A stretch of DNA of 7,602 nucleotides from Methylococcaceae bacterium (lineage in GTDB: Bacteria; Pseudomonadota; Gammaproteobacteria; Methylococcales; Methylococcaceae), in contig SXQV01000079.1 of NCBI GenBank assembly GCA_005792805.1, positions 1 to 7,602 on the forward strand. Reading direction: 5' to 3'. How positions within the stretch are numbered: the first letter of the stretch is position 1; each line of letters opens with the position of its first letter. This document shows positions 1-6,687 of this stretch, one piece after another. Position numbers and translations under genes: made by a program. The notes below the pieces were generated by a model. It was not told where the DNA came from. It ran no database searches and worked only from the letters and a program-made list of their open reading frames with translations.

Positions 1-870
1 ACCCGTGGTGAGGAGATCAGCCGTCCGCTGGACGATGTAGTCGCTGAACTGGTTGCGCTGGCGGAACAGGGCGTTCGCGAGGTCGTGCTGCTGGGTCAGA
101 ACGTCAATGCCTACCGGGGGCTGATGGATGACGGCGAAATCGCCGATTTTGCGCTCCTGCTCCACTATGTGGCGGCCATCGACGGCATCGAGCGTATCCG
201 GTACACCACCTCACACCCGGTCGAATTCAGCGACAGCCTGATCGAGGCATACGGGGAAATTCCCAAGCTGGTCAGTCATCTGCATCTGCCGGTGCAGAGC
301 GGCAGTAACCGGATTCTCGGGCTGATGAAACGCGGGCACACTCGCGAAGACTACATCGCCAAGATCGCCCGGCTTCGCGCCGTTCGCCCTGACATCTCGC
401 TTTCCTCTGATTTTATCGTCGGGTATCCGGGCGAAACGGCAGCAGATTTCGAGGCCACCATGGAGTTGATCGAGGCTTTGGTGTTCGATCACTCTTACAG
501 CTTTATTTACAGCCCGCGTCCCGGCACACCGGCGGCAGACCTGCAGGATGATGTGCCTATGGCCGAGAAGAAACTCCGGCTGGCGCGGTTGCAGAGCCGC
601 ATCAACGAAATGGCGGCGGATATTTCCCGCCACATGCTGCACAGCGTCCAGTCCGTACTGGTTGAAGGCACGTCGCGGCGGGATGGGGCAGAACTCTCCG
701 GGCGTACCGAAAACAATCGGGTGGTCAATTTTCCCGGCGATCCCCGGATGATCGGCCAGTTTGTGGAGGTGTTGATTACCGAGACCATGCCCAACTCGTT
801 GCGTGGCCGCTGGCTGCCGCCGGACAGTGCCGAACCTTCCTCACCCAAGGCTCAGCACTCACTTGCCTAA
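1..870 (+). CDS. miaB: tRNA-2-methylthio-N6-dimethylallyladenosine synthase MiaB, 3' part (5' end outside window)
   Basis: This is the C-terminal 289 codons of a radical-SAM methylthiotransferase. In this family the enzyme adds a methylthio group to i6A37 of tRNAs that read UNN codons, using two 4Fe-4S clusters and SAM. The frame is open from base 1. The first residues (TRGEEISRPLDD) normally come just after the CxxxCxxC cluster motif, so that motif and the N-terminal UPF0004 domain lie upstream of the window. Visible family signatures are LLGQNVNAYRG (bases 88-120), HLHLPVQSGSNR (bases 277-312) and SSDFIVGYPGET (bases 403-438). The last 60 or so residues form a TRAM-type RNA-binding domain, ending near RGRWLPP. 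E. coli MiaB is about 474 residues, so roughly 160-185 residues are missing to the left. The stop codon overlaps the probable ybeZ start. MiaB is preferred over its relative RimO because of the motif wording and the ybeZYX context. Confidence 0.97.
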   Translation, partial: TRGEEISRPLDDVVAELVALAEQGVREVVLLGQNVNAYRGLMDDGEIADFALLLHYVAAIDGIERIRYTTSHPVEFSDSLIEAYGEIPKLVSHLHLPVQSGSNRILGLMKRGHTREDYIAKIARLRAVRPDISLSSDFIVGYPGETAADFEATMELIEALVFDHSYSFIYSPRPGTPAADLQDDVPMAEKKLRLARLQSRINEMAADISRHMLHSVQSVLVEGTSRRDGAELSGRTENNRVVNFPGDPRMIGQFVEVLITETMPNSLRGRWLPPDSAEPSSPKAQHSLA

Positions 871-1861
871 CACCTTAACGACTCTCCAGCTCCATCTGGA
901 ACCGGACGACAATGAGCGGCTGGCCAGCCTTTGCGGGCAATTTGATGAGCACCTCCGCCAAATCGAACGGCGGCTCGGCGTCGAACTGGCCAATCGCGGC
1001 AACCACTTCACCATCATTGGCCCGGAGCGTGCGGCCCGGGCGGCGGTGAAAGTGGTGGAGAGCCTGTTCGATGCCAGCCAGGAAGAGGTCATCACGCCGG
1101 AGCGTGTGCATTTGTCCTTGCAGGACTCGAACGTCGAGTCGATGTTGAAGGCAGAGTCCAGCCGCCCTGAAATGGCTCCCGCGCTTCGCACCAAACGCGG
1201 CATTATTCGGGCAAGAGGTGCCAATCAGCAGCGCTACCTGCAAAGCATCAGTCAATACGACATCAACTTCGGCATCGGTCCTGCCGGTACCGGCAAGACT
1301 TATCTGGCCGTTGCCTGCGCCGTGGCTGCCCTGGAACGTGAGGAAGTGCGGCGGCTCATTCTGGCCCGGCCCGCCGTAGAGGCGGGCGAAAAGCTGGGTT
1401 TTCTGCCGGGGGATATGGCGCAGAAAGTCGACCCTTACCTCCGGCCACTCTACGATGCGCTTTACGAGATGCTGGGTTTCGATCGGGTAGCCAAGCTGAT
1501 AGAGCGGAATGTGATTGAGGTTGCGCCGCTGGCATTCATGCGTGGACGTACCCTGAACGACTCCTTCATCATTCTGGATGAGGCGCAAAACACCACGGTG
1601 GAGCAAATCAAGATGTTCCTGACCCGGGTCGGGTTTGGTTCCAGGGTGGTGGTGACGGGTGACATCACCCAGATTGACCTGCCACGCAATAAAGAGTCCG
1701 GGCTACGCCACGTTCTTGAGGTTCTGCGTCAGGTTGAAGGGATCAGCTTCACCTTCTTCGGTGTCCACGACGTGGTGCGTCATCCGCTGGTGCAGCGGAT
1801 TGTGGCGGCCTACGAAGCCTATGATCAGACGAAGCTGCCGGATGCCCCCCATGATCGTTGA
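863..1861 (+). CDS. ybeZ: PhoH-like ATPase YbeZ
   Basis: This is a P-loop ATPase of the PhoH family. In E. coli and other bacteria YbeZ is a partner of the RNase YbeY and is linked to rRNA maturation; its exact substrate is not settled. From the chosen start it is 332 residues, near the usual length. An N-terminal KH-like region (about residues 8-75) precedes the ATPase domain. Walker A is GPAGTGKT at residues 139-146 (bases 1277-1300), and Walker B is IILDEAQN with D239-E240 (bases 1568-1591). GDITQIDLP (bases 1658-1684) is also typical of PhoH. No ATG fits the family N-terminus. TTG at 863 gives a normal N-terminus and overlaps the miaB stop by 8 bases. GTG codons at 827 and 803 are alternatives that would overlap miaB more. 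An AAGG at 847-850 is a weak, rather distant ribosome binding site. The gene is likely coupled to miaB translation. Confidence 0.95.
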   Translation: MPNTLTTLQLHLEPDDNERLASLCGQFDEHLRQIERRLGVELANRGNHFTIIGPERAARAAVKVVESLFDASQEEVITPERVHLSLQDSNVESMLKAESSRPEMAPALRTKRGIIRARGANQQRYLQSISQYDINFGIGPAGTGKTYLAVACAVAALEREEVRRLILARPAVEAGEKLGFLPGDMAQKVDPYLRPLYDALYEMLGFDRVAKLIERNVIEVAPLAFMRGRTLNDSFIILDEAQNTTVEQIKMFLTRVGFGSRVVVTGDITQIDLPRNKESGLRHVLEVLRQVEGISFTFFGVHDVVRHPLVQRIVAAYEAYDQTKLPDAPHDR

Positions 1862-2309
1862 TGTTGATGTGGCCGTGACGGCATCGGTCCCTGAAGAAGC
1901 GCTGTTTCAGCGGTGGGCCGGGGCAGCCAGTGAGCCTGAGACCGATGCCGAGCTATCCATTCGCCTTGTGGATGAAGCGGAAAGCGCCGAACTCAACCAG
2001 ACCTACCGGCACAAGACCGGTTCGACCAACGTCCTCAGCTTTCCCTGCGAGGTGCCGGCCGGGGTTCCCAATGCCTTGCTGGGAGATCTGGTGATTTGTG
2101 CGCCGGTGGTTGAGCGCGAGGCGCGGGAGCAGGGCAAAACTGCCGAAGCGCATTGGGCGCACATGGTGGTTCACGGTGTCCTGCATCTGCGCGGCTATGA
2201 CCATCTGCAGGACGATGAGGCAGAGGCGATGGAGGCGATGGAAGTCGCGATTCTGTCGGGTTTAGGTTATCCCAATCCTTATGAGATCGAAGAGGCAGTG
2301 CCCATATGA
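1851..2309 (+). CDS. ybeY: Endoribonuclease YbeY (16S rRNA maturation and ribosome quality control)
   Basis: This is a single-domain UPF0054 metalloprotein of 152 residues (E. coli YbeY is 155). The family is a zinc-dependent single-strand endoribonuclease needed for correct 16S rRNA 3'-end processing and for late-stage 70S quality control. The zinc site is HGVLHLRGYDH, with ligands H108, H112 and H118 (bases 2172-2204). A second family signature, YRHKTGSTNVLSFP, spans residues 52-65; its R53 matches the conserved arginine of the active-site groove. ATG at 1851 lies inside the ybeZ end (11-base overlap) and has no clear Shine-Dalgarno sequence, which suggests translational coupling to ybeZ. 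The gene ends in an ATGA overlap with corC. The frame continues open upstream of 1851, but that stretch is ybeZ in another frame, and the family N-terminus matches the ATG at 1851. Confidence 0.97.
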   Translation: MIVDVDVAVTASVPEEALFQRWAGAASEPETDAELSIRLVDEAESAELNQTYRHKTGSTNVLSFPCEVPAGVPNALLGDLVICAPVVEREAREQGKTAEAHWAHMVVHGVLHLRGYDHLQDDEAEAMEAMEVAILSGLGYPNPYEIEEAVPI

Positions 2310-3151
2310 GCGATGCACCCGTCGTCGAGCATCGAAGTTGGCTCGAACGATTGACCCACTTTATCTCCGGCGAACCCGAGGATCGCGATGATTTGCTGGA
2401 GTTGCTGAGAACCGCCCAGAAACGCAAGCTGATCGAACAAGAAGCCCTCTCCATGATCGAGGGCGTACTCCAGGTCTCCGAACTCCGCGTTCGAGACATC
2501 ACTATTCCCCGCTCGCAAATGGTTGTCGTGCCGCAGGATGCGGAAATCGAAACCATCTTTCCCCTGGTCGCCGAATCGGCTCATTCCCGCTATCCCGTCA
2601 TTGGCGAAGATCGTACCGAGGTTGTTGGCATCCTTCTCGTCAAGGATTTGCTGCTACAGAGCCTCAAGGACCGGTCGAAAGTCGTCCGCGATGTCATGCG
2701 CCCGGCGCTTTATGTGCCGGAAAGCAAACGGCTGAATGTCCTGCTTAGAGAGTTTCGCGCCACTCGCAGCCACATGGCCATTGTCGTTGACGAGTACGGC
2801 GCAGCAGCGGGGCTGGTCACGATTGAGGATGTGCTGGAGCAGATCGTCGGCGAAATCGAGGACGAGCATGATTTTGGCGATGAAGAGTACATCTTCCGCA
2901 AAAGTGATCGGGAATTCACGCTCAAGGCACTCACGCCGATCGAGGAATTCAACGAGTATTTCAATGCCGGATTCAAGGACGACGAGTTCGATACCATCGG
3001 CGGACTGATCGTCCACCATTTGGGCTACGTGCCTAAACGTGAGGAAAAAGCCGACCTTGGCCGTTACCGTTTCATCGTGACTCGTACCGATGGCCGGCGG
3101 ATCGAATTGCTCAAACTGGTTTTGATGCCCGAAGAGCCGGCCCAGTCCTGA
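2306..3151 (+). CDS. corC: CorC/YbeX, CBS-domain protein of the HlyC/CorC family
   Basis: This is a 281-residue cytoplasmic protein with the standard CorC layout. A short N-terminal helix region (1-60) is followed by two CBS domains (about 66-125 and 130-188) and a CorC_HlyC C-terminal domain (about 197-275). Signature stretches are SRYPVIGEDRTEVVGI in CBS1, VDEYGAAAGLVTIEDVLEQI in CBS2, and DTIGGLIVHHLGYVP in the C-terminal domain. CBS pairs bind adenine nucleotides. The protein was named for magnesium/cobalt efflux linked to CorA in Salmonella, and E. coli YbeX has more recently been tied to ribosome metabolism, so the precise role is open. The gene starts in an ATGA overlap with the ybeY stop, and AAGAGG at 2290-2295 is a good ribosome binding site ten bases upstream. 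There is no transmembrane segment, which separates it from the larger membrane-bound CorB-type relatives. It is the last gene of the operon here. Confidence 0.95.
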   Translation: MSDAPVVEHRSWLERLTHFISGEPEDRDDLLELLRTAQKRKLIEQEALSMIEGVLQVSELRVRDITIPRSQMVVVPQDAEIETIFPLVAESAHSRYPVIGEDRTEVVGILLVKDLLLQSLKDRSKVVRDVMRPALYVPESKRLNVLLREFRATRSHMAIVVDEYGAAAGLVTIEDVLEQIVGEIEDEHDFGDEEYIFRKSDREFTLKALTPIEEFNEYFNAGFKDDEFDTIGGLIVHHLGYVPKREEKADLGRYRFIVTRTDGRRIELLKLVLMPEEPAQS

Positions 3152-3159
3152 ATCGGCGC

Positions 3160-3180
3160 GGGGCGCTCTTCTGCGCACCC
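3160..3180. terminator. Weak GC-rich hairpin after corC, possible end of operon
   Basis: GGG-GCGC pairs with GCGC-A-CCC (one bulged A) around a six-base loop, TCTTCT, starting 8 bases after the corC stop. No T-run follows on either strand, so it is not a classical intrinsic terminator. Its place between convergent corC and mepA makes a role in ending transcription possible. The rest of the 97-base gap (3152-3248) shows nothing else I can support. Confidence 0.25.
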
Positions 3181-3248
3181 GGCGTCCCCCTCAAGTCATA
3201 CGTCTCTGTGATGAGGCGGTCCAGACAACCGACGCGCCCCCATGGCGG

Positions 3249-4076
3249 CTAATGCTCCGACAGCACCGTGCGGCATTCCGCCGGCATCACCGGCTTGGGC
3301 GGTGGTGCCGCTTTGGGGGTGCCGCCAGTGCCGGGCGTTTTGCGGATCCACCAGTCCAGTTCGTTACAGCCATCCCCCAGGGGGATGGGATCCTGACGTT
3401 TGCAGGACGGGCTGTCGGGAGGGCAGGCCAGCCGCATGTGGAAGTGATCCTCATGGTGATACCAGGGCCGGATTTTCCTTAGCCAGCTCCGGTCGCCGCG
3501 AGCCGAGCGGCATAGCTCCTGCTTGATGCGTGCATTCACGAAAATGCGATCGACGGCTGGCTGGCTGGCTGTGGTTTTCAGCATCTGTGCGTGGTGATCG
3601 CTCCAAAGCCCGTAATTCAAGCCTTCGCTGGCTGGGCTGAGGAGGCTGTAGGCGCTGACATTGGAGCGGGTGCGGTTGGTGCCAAGGTGCAGGGTCGGGC
3701 TCAGGTCGAACCAGACATCCGCATCCAGCCCGGTCTGGTGGCTGCGATGGCCAAATGGCATCGGGCCGCCGCGCGCCATGCCGAGATCACCCACATGCAT
3801 GATGCCCAGTCCCTGCGCCGCCCGCCGTCCCAATGCCTTGATGGAGTCAATCAGGCTCGGATGACCGTAATAACGGTCACGCTCCAGGTGCATGACAACA
3901 TAGCCGTCTCCCTCGGTGGGCAGCGTTCTGGCACCGCTGATGCAGCCTGCGCTGGTGTCACCGATGGCGCGGGAGGGGCCTGGGGCAGGTCCAGGGACAG
4001 CGGCCCAGGCGTTGGCAAAGCCCGGGCGGCTAAAAAAGGCTAGCAGCAGGACGGCAAGATAACGGGTGAGGTTCAT
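3249..4076 (-). CDS. mepA: Penicillin-insensitive murein endopeptidase MepA
   Basis: This is a secreted LAS-type zinc peptidase that cuts D-alanyl-meso-diaminopimelyl cross-links in peptidoglycan. From ATG at 4076 it is 275 residues (E. coli 274). Residues 1-25 form a signal peptide: a short charged start, a hydrophobic LAVLLLAFF core, and ANA/AWA cleavage options at about residues 23-25. The metal-site motif GHRSHQTGLDAD carries H110, H113 and D120, and WYHHEDHFHMR near residues 205-215 supplies H208, H211 and H213. Six cysteines (C45, C189, C218, C225, C237, C268) match the number that forms three disulphides in the E. coli enzyme, as expected for a periplasmic protein. A proline-rich tail lies around residues 248-264. 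An in-frame GTG at 4118 would add 14 residues but place charge before the signal peptide, so the ATG is preferred. Neither start has a clear ribosome binding site. The gene is convergent with corC and downstream of the membrane/coiled-coil pair on the same strand. Confidence 0.95.
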   Translation of the reverse strand: MNLTRYLAVLLLAFFSRPGFANAWAAVPGPAPGPSRAIGDTSAGCISGARTLPTEGDGYVVMHLERDRYYGHPSLIDSIKALGRRAAQGLGIMHVGDLGMARGGPMPFGHRSHQTGLDADVWFDLSPTLHLGTNRTRSNVSAYSLLSPASEGLNYGLWSDHHAQMLKTTASQPAVDRIFVNARIKQELCRSARGDRSWLRKIRPWYHHEDHFHMRLACPPDSPSCKRQDPIPLGDGCNELDWWIRKTPGTGGTPKAAPPPKPVMPAECRTVLSEH

Positions 4077-4149
4077 AAAACGTGACTGAGCTTTGGGGCG
4101 TGAGTTTGCAAAGCGCACAGATCAGCCAGCTGGGGCGGCGGCGCTTGAA

Positions 4150-4190
4150 GGCTGATGGGCGTCAGCCGGAGAAGGCCGTACAGAAGCCTT
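4150..4190. repeat. Two adjacent hairpins between the coiled-coil gene and mepA
   Basis: A perfect six-base inverted repeat, GGCTGA / TCAGCC (4150-4155 and 4162-4167, six-base loop), is followed closely by AAGGC / GCCTT (4172-4176 and 4186-4190, nine-base loop). They lie in the 133-base gap upstream of mepA. No T-run follows on the minus strand, so they could be an attenuator, an mRNA-stabilising structure or chance in GC-rich DNA. No clear promoter for mepA was seen in this gap. Confidence 0.3.
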
Positions 4191-4209
4191 GGACTGGCTG
4201 GGCGGCCGG

Positions 4210-5301
4210 TCAGCTTTCGTTTGAGTCCCGGGTGATTTTACCCTCAACCGGTGTGGCGTTGTCCTTATCCTTGCCCAGGGAGAATCGCTTGGTGGCCCCG
4301 ACGACCCAGCCGCGAGCCCGGTCCAGCTTGGTCTTGTGGATTTCTTCTTCCAGCACCAGACGTTGCCGCTCCATGGCCAGTAGTTCAATCTCCCGCTCCA
4401 GGTGCATGCGTACATCAACGTAATTGGATGCCCGCTCATTCTTTTCTTCCAGGCTGACTTCCCGTTCCAGGTGTTTGAGTTCAGCTTCCTGGCGGAGTCG
4501 TTCGCGCTTGAGGCGAATTTCGCTATCGATTTTCTCTGCCTCCCGGGTTTCCTCGCCCAGCAAGGCCTCCCGGGCCTGTAGTACCTGCTCCTGCTGCTGT
4601 TCGCGGAGCAGGGCGGTTTCCTGCTTCAGCAGCTCCAGCAATTTGCTTTGCTGTTCCAGATTCAGGCGCTGTTCAAGCATCAGCTCTTCATGCCGCTCGC
4701 GGGCGGCGCGTTCCAGGGTCTCGCGGCGGCGGCGCAAAATCTGCAACGCGATGCCGTGGCGTGCGAGGTCGGCAGACGCAATATCCTCATCCAGCCGGTC
4801 TGGGTCGATTTCAGCGAAACTTGCCTCGATCTGACAGCGGCAGCGACTCTGGATGTCACGGATGGCCAACAGCTCATGCACCAGCGTTTCAATGCTTCTT
4901 TCCAGGAAGGCATGTCCCTGGTCGAGCCAATCCACCGACTCCAGATGGCACAGTTCCGCCTCGGCCGCATCCTTCAGCAGGCAGCGATATTGCTGACGGA
5001 TATGGTCGCCAAGGTGATCCAGGTGCTCGATATGCTCGCGAGCAAAAGCCAGCGTCGGCTGAAAGCGGATGGCCAGACTGGCGTTCACTGTGCACAGGTT
5101 TCCCAGTGATGGCGTCTCCAGCGGAATCTCCCAGTCCTCGATGACCAGTTCGTAAACCCGATGATGGACCCGTTTGACGTAATGACGCGGCCGGGCGAAC
5201 AATCGCTGATAAGGCCCCAGCCTGGCCAGTACGATGCGCCGGTCTCCCTCGAAGCCAGCAATCCACTGGCTGTCGTTGGGTTCCCAGCCAAAGTCATCCA
5301 T
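4210..5301 (-). CDS. Soluble protein with possible SPFH/band-7-like core and long coiled coil, function unknown
   Basis: I do not recognise this gene. It encodes 363 residues with no signal peptide and no transmembrane segment. Residues 20-170 read as mixed strands and helices. A strand-like VNASLAIRF (72-80) is followed by two long helices (about 84-118 and 130-153) and a final strand, ASFAEIDPDRLDED (160-173). This order resembles the SPFH (band 7/flotillin) fold, but that is a judgement from pattern, not a match. Residues 175-330 are almost uninterrupted charged heptad-like helix, rich in Glu, Arg, Gln and Leu, and a short basic/polar tail follows. ATG at 5301 has a good GGAAGA ribosome binding site (5308-5313, six bases away) and overlaps the upstream membrane-protein gene by 8 bases. 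The frame is open to 5418, but that part lies inside the neighbour. Tight coupling suggests the two products act together at the inner membrane. Confidence 0.85.
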   Translation of the reverse strand: MDDFGWEPNDSQWIAGFEGDRRIVLARLGPYQRLFARPRHYVKRVHHRVYELVIEDWEIPLETPSLGNLCTVNASLAIRFQPTLAFAREHIEHLDHLGDHIRQQYRCLLKDAAEAELCHLESVDWLDQGHAFLERSIETLVHELLAIRDIQSRCRCQIEASFAEIDPDRLDEDIASADLARHGIALQILRRRRETLERAARERHEELMLEQRLNLEQQSKLLELLKQETALLREQQQEQVLQAREALLGEETREAEKIDSEIRLKRERLRQEAELKHLEREVSLEEKNERASNYVDVRMHLEREIELLAMERQRLVLEEEIHKTKLDRARGWVVGATKRFSLGKDKDNATPVEGKITRDSNES

Positions 5302-6550
5302 GGAGTTTCTTCCGCATGGCTGCGGCCAGGGCATCATCATTGGCGGGTTCCGGCCTGAGCCGTGATTCGGTCTGCCGCGCCAGCCGTTCGGCCACGATGG
5401 GGTAAAGATTGGGAGCAAACTCGACTTTTTTGCCGTTCATTTTGCGCAGGTAGCCCCGGTTGAGCAGGAAGGCCACCGAGAACATGCGGTGCCAGTCCGG
5501 CACCCGTCGGGCTCTTTCCAGTTCCGTGCGTTCAAGGCTGAATTCCAGTTCGTCATTTTTGTTGATCGTGAACTGGCTGAACTGGCGTAATCCCTGAAAA
5601 GCCAGATCCTTTTCCTCTTCCGAAAGCGGGCCTGGCGCGGTCATTTCCAGGCGGTAGGACAGAACCAGCGTGAAAAAGTCCACCATGACGGCGCAGGCCA
5701 GCGCAAACCAGGACAGATTTGCCCACATGTCGAAGGATGGCGTAATGCCGCTGGAGAGTTCCGTGAACGAGGCCAAGCGCGGAATCGCAATAGGTGTCCG
5801 GCCATTGCCGGACGCCAGCTGATCGGCGGCACCCTGCATGGCATGAAAAGCCTCGATCAGCTGGTTATACGCCAGGCTGTCGTTCATCTGTCCGGAAAAA
5901 ACCTGCAACGCGGCGCGCGTGTCGGCCAGGCTTTTTTCCAGCGGCTGGGCGTCGGTTTCCAGCTTCTTCAGTTTGGCCTGCTCGCCCTGGAGGATGTCGT
6001 TGTAAAACTCCCAGACCCTGCCCTTGCCGACCCCCTGTCCGGTCATGCCGGGCTGCACGCCCATGTAAGCCTGCTGGGACTCTCGTGCGGCGGCTTCGAT
6101 ACGGGACTGCTGATCTGCCGTCAGCCGGCTTTTGATGGCGACGACATCGGCGATATAGCGGTTGACCTCATTTGACAGCTGCCTCTGCCGCTCGACAAGA
6201 ATCGAATCCCGCTGGGAAAACTCGTAAAACTTGAAGTACGAAAATGTCACTGACACGGTGAGCGCCACGAGCAGCGACAGGACGATACTCAGGAAGCGGG
6301 CCGGATTGGCGCGCCAGTGTATCCCCGCCAGTTCCAGTGAGCAGATGACAACGATGGACTGCACGGCCACCGTTACGATCAGGGCGATCCATGGCGTGAT
6401 GAAAAAGCTCAACCCGTAATAGGTGGTGTAGCCCGAGGCGACGCTGAGCATCAGCACGATGGGCACCGACAGCACCCGCAGCAGACCGACGAACGTCGTC
6501 TGAATCAGGTTTAGCCAGCCGCCGATGCGCCAGACGGTGGAGTGGCTCAT
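5294..6550 (-). CDS. Four-span inner-membrane protein with large helical periplasmic loop, function unknown
   Basis: I do not recognise this gene by name. It encodes 418 residues. Hydrophobic segments lie at about 19-38, 49-71, 85-106 and 276-298. Positive charges (R79, R82, R85 between spans 2 and 3) put the N-terminus and the 299-418 tail in the cytoplasm and residues 107-275 in the periplasm. That loop is mainly amphipathic helix, with coiled-coil-like stretches at about 115-160 and 180-220 broken by a glycine-rich turn (GMTGQGVGKG, 168-177). The shape resembles sensor or scaffold proteins, but the tail shows no kinase, HAMP or GGDEF motif. The cytoplasmic tail has a charged helix (310-350) and a compact basic patch, RGYLRKMNGKK (365-375). 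ATG at 6550 has no strong ribosome binding site. The gene is first in a two-gene unit, and its last 8 bases overlap the start of the coiled-coil gene. Confidence 0.85.
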   Translation of the reverse strand: MSHSTVWRIGGWLNLIQTTFVGLLRVLSVPIVLMLSVASGYTTYYGLSFFITPWIALIVTVAVQSIVVICSLELAGIHWRANPARFLSIVLSLLVALTVSVTFSYFKFYEFSQRDSILVERQRQLSNEVNRYIADVVAIKSRLTADQQSRIEAAARESQQAYMGVQPGMTGQGVGKGRVWEFYNDILQGEQAKLKKLETDAQPLEKSLADTRAALQVFSGQMNDSLAYNQLIEAFHAMQGAADQLASGNGRTPIAIPRLASFTELSSGITPSFDMWANLSWFALACAVMVDFFTLVLSYRLEMTAPGPLSEEEKDLAFQGLRQFSQFTINKNDELEFSLERTELERARRVPDWHRMFSVAFLLNRGYLRKMNGKKVEFAPNLYPIVAERLARQTESRLRPEPANDDALAAAMRKKLHG

Positions 6551-6687
6551 GGCGGCTGACGCAGTGAGGGGGAAGGGTGCCTGTCGCAGGCAGGGATCCA
6601 GTAGGGCATGGTTTTTATTCTTGTTGGGGCTGCCTTGAATTTGCGGCTATCCTAGCGCGTCAACCCACAGCCTGTGAAGCATCTCCT
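6551..6687. promoter_or_regulatory. Divergent intergenic region between the membrane-protein gene and the small membrane-protein gene
   Basis: These 137 bases must hold the signals for leftward transcription of the two-gene unit and probably rightward transcription of the 46-residue protein. On the minus strand a TTGACG (6658-6663) is close to a sigma-70 -35 box, but the best -10 partner at 18 bases (TTCAAG, 6634-6639) is poor. On the plus strand TATCCT (6648-6653) could be a -10 box, but no -35 lies at a normal distance. The assignment is therefore positional rather than based on a clear motif. Confidence 0.35.
6578..6592. repeat. Perfect 6-base inverted repeat with 3-base spacer in the divergent region
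   Basis: TGCCTG-TCG-CAGGCA lies 27 bases upstream of the membrane-protein start codon. As DNA it could be an operator half-site pair; as RNA it would form a tight hairpin in the leader of that gene. No T-run follows it on either strand, so it is not a classical terminator. Confidence 0.4.

Noticed and set aside
875..1606. 243-codon open frame on the minus strand
   Set aside because: It is antisense to ybeZ, whose Walker motifs make that strand clearly coding.
3591..4043. 150-codon open frame on the plus strand
   Set aside because: It lies antisense to mepA, which has full-length family motifs and a signal peptide; the plus-strand translation shows no recognisable domain.
4424..4834. Open frame on the plus strand giving a serine/arginine-rich 136-residue protein
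   Set aside because: It is the antisense of the coiled-coil region. The Ser/Arg/Cys bias is what reversed Glu/Leu/Gln codons produce, and it lacks a start context.
6577..6687. Longer 83-codon form of the small membrane protein
   Set aside because: The upstream part has no family-like features and crosses the inverted repeat and divergent control region; the hydrophobic span begins right at the ATG at 6688.
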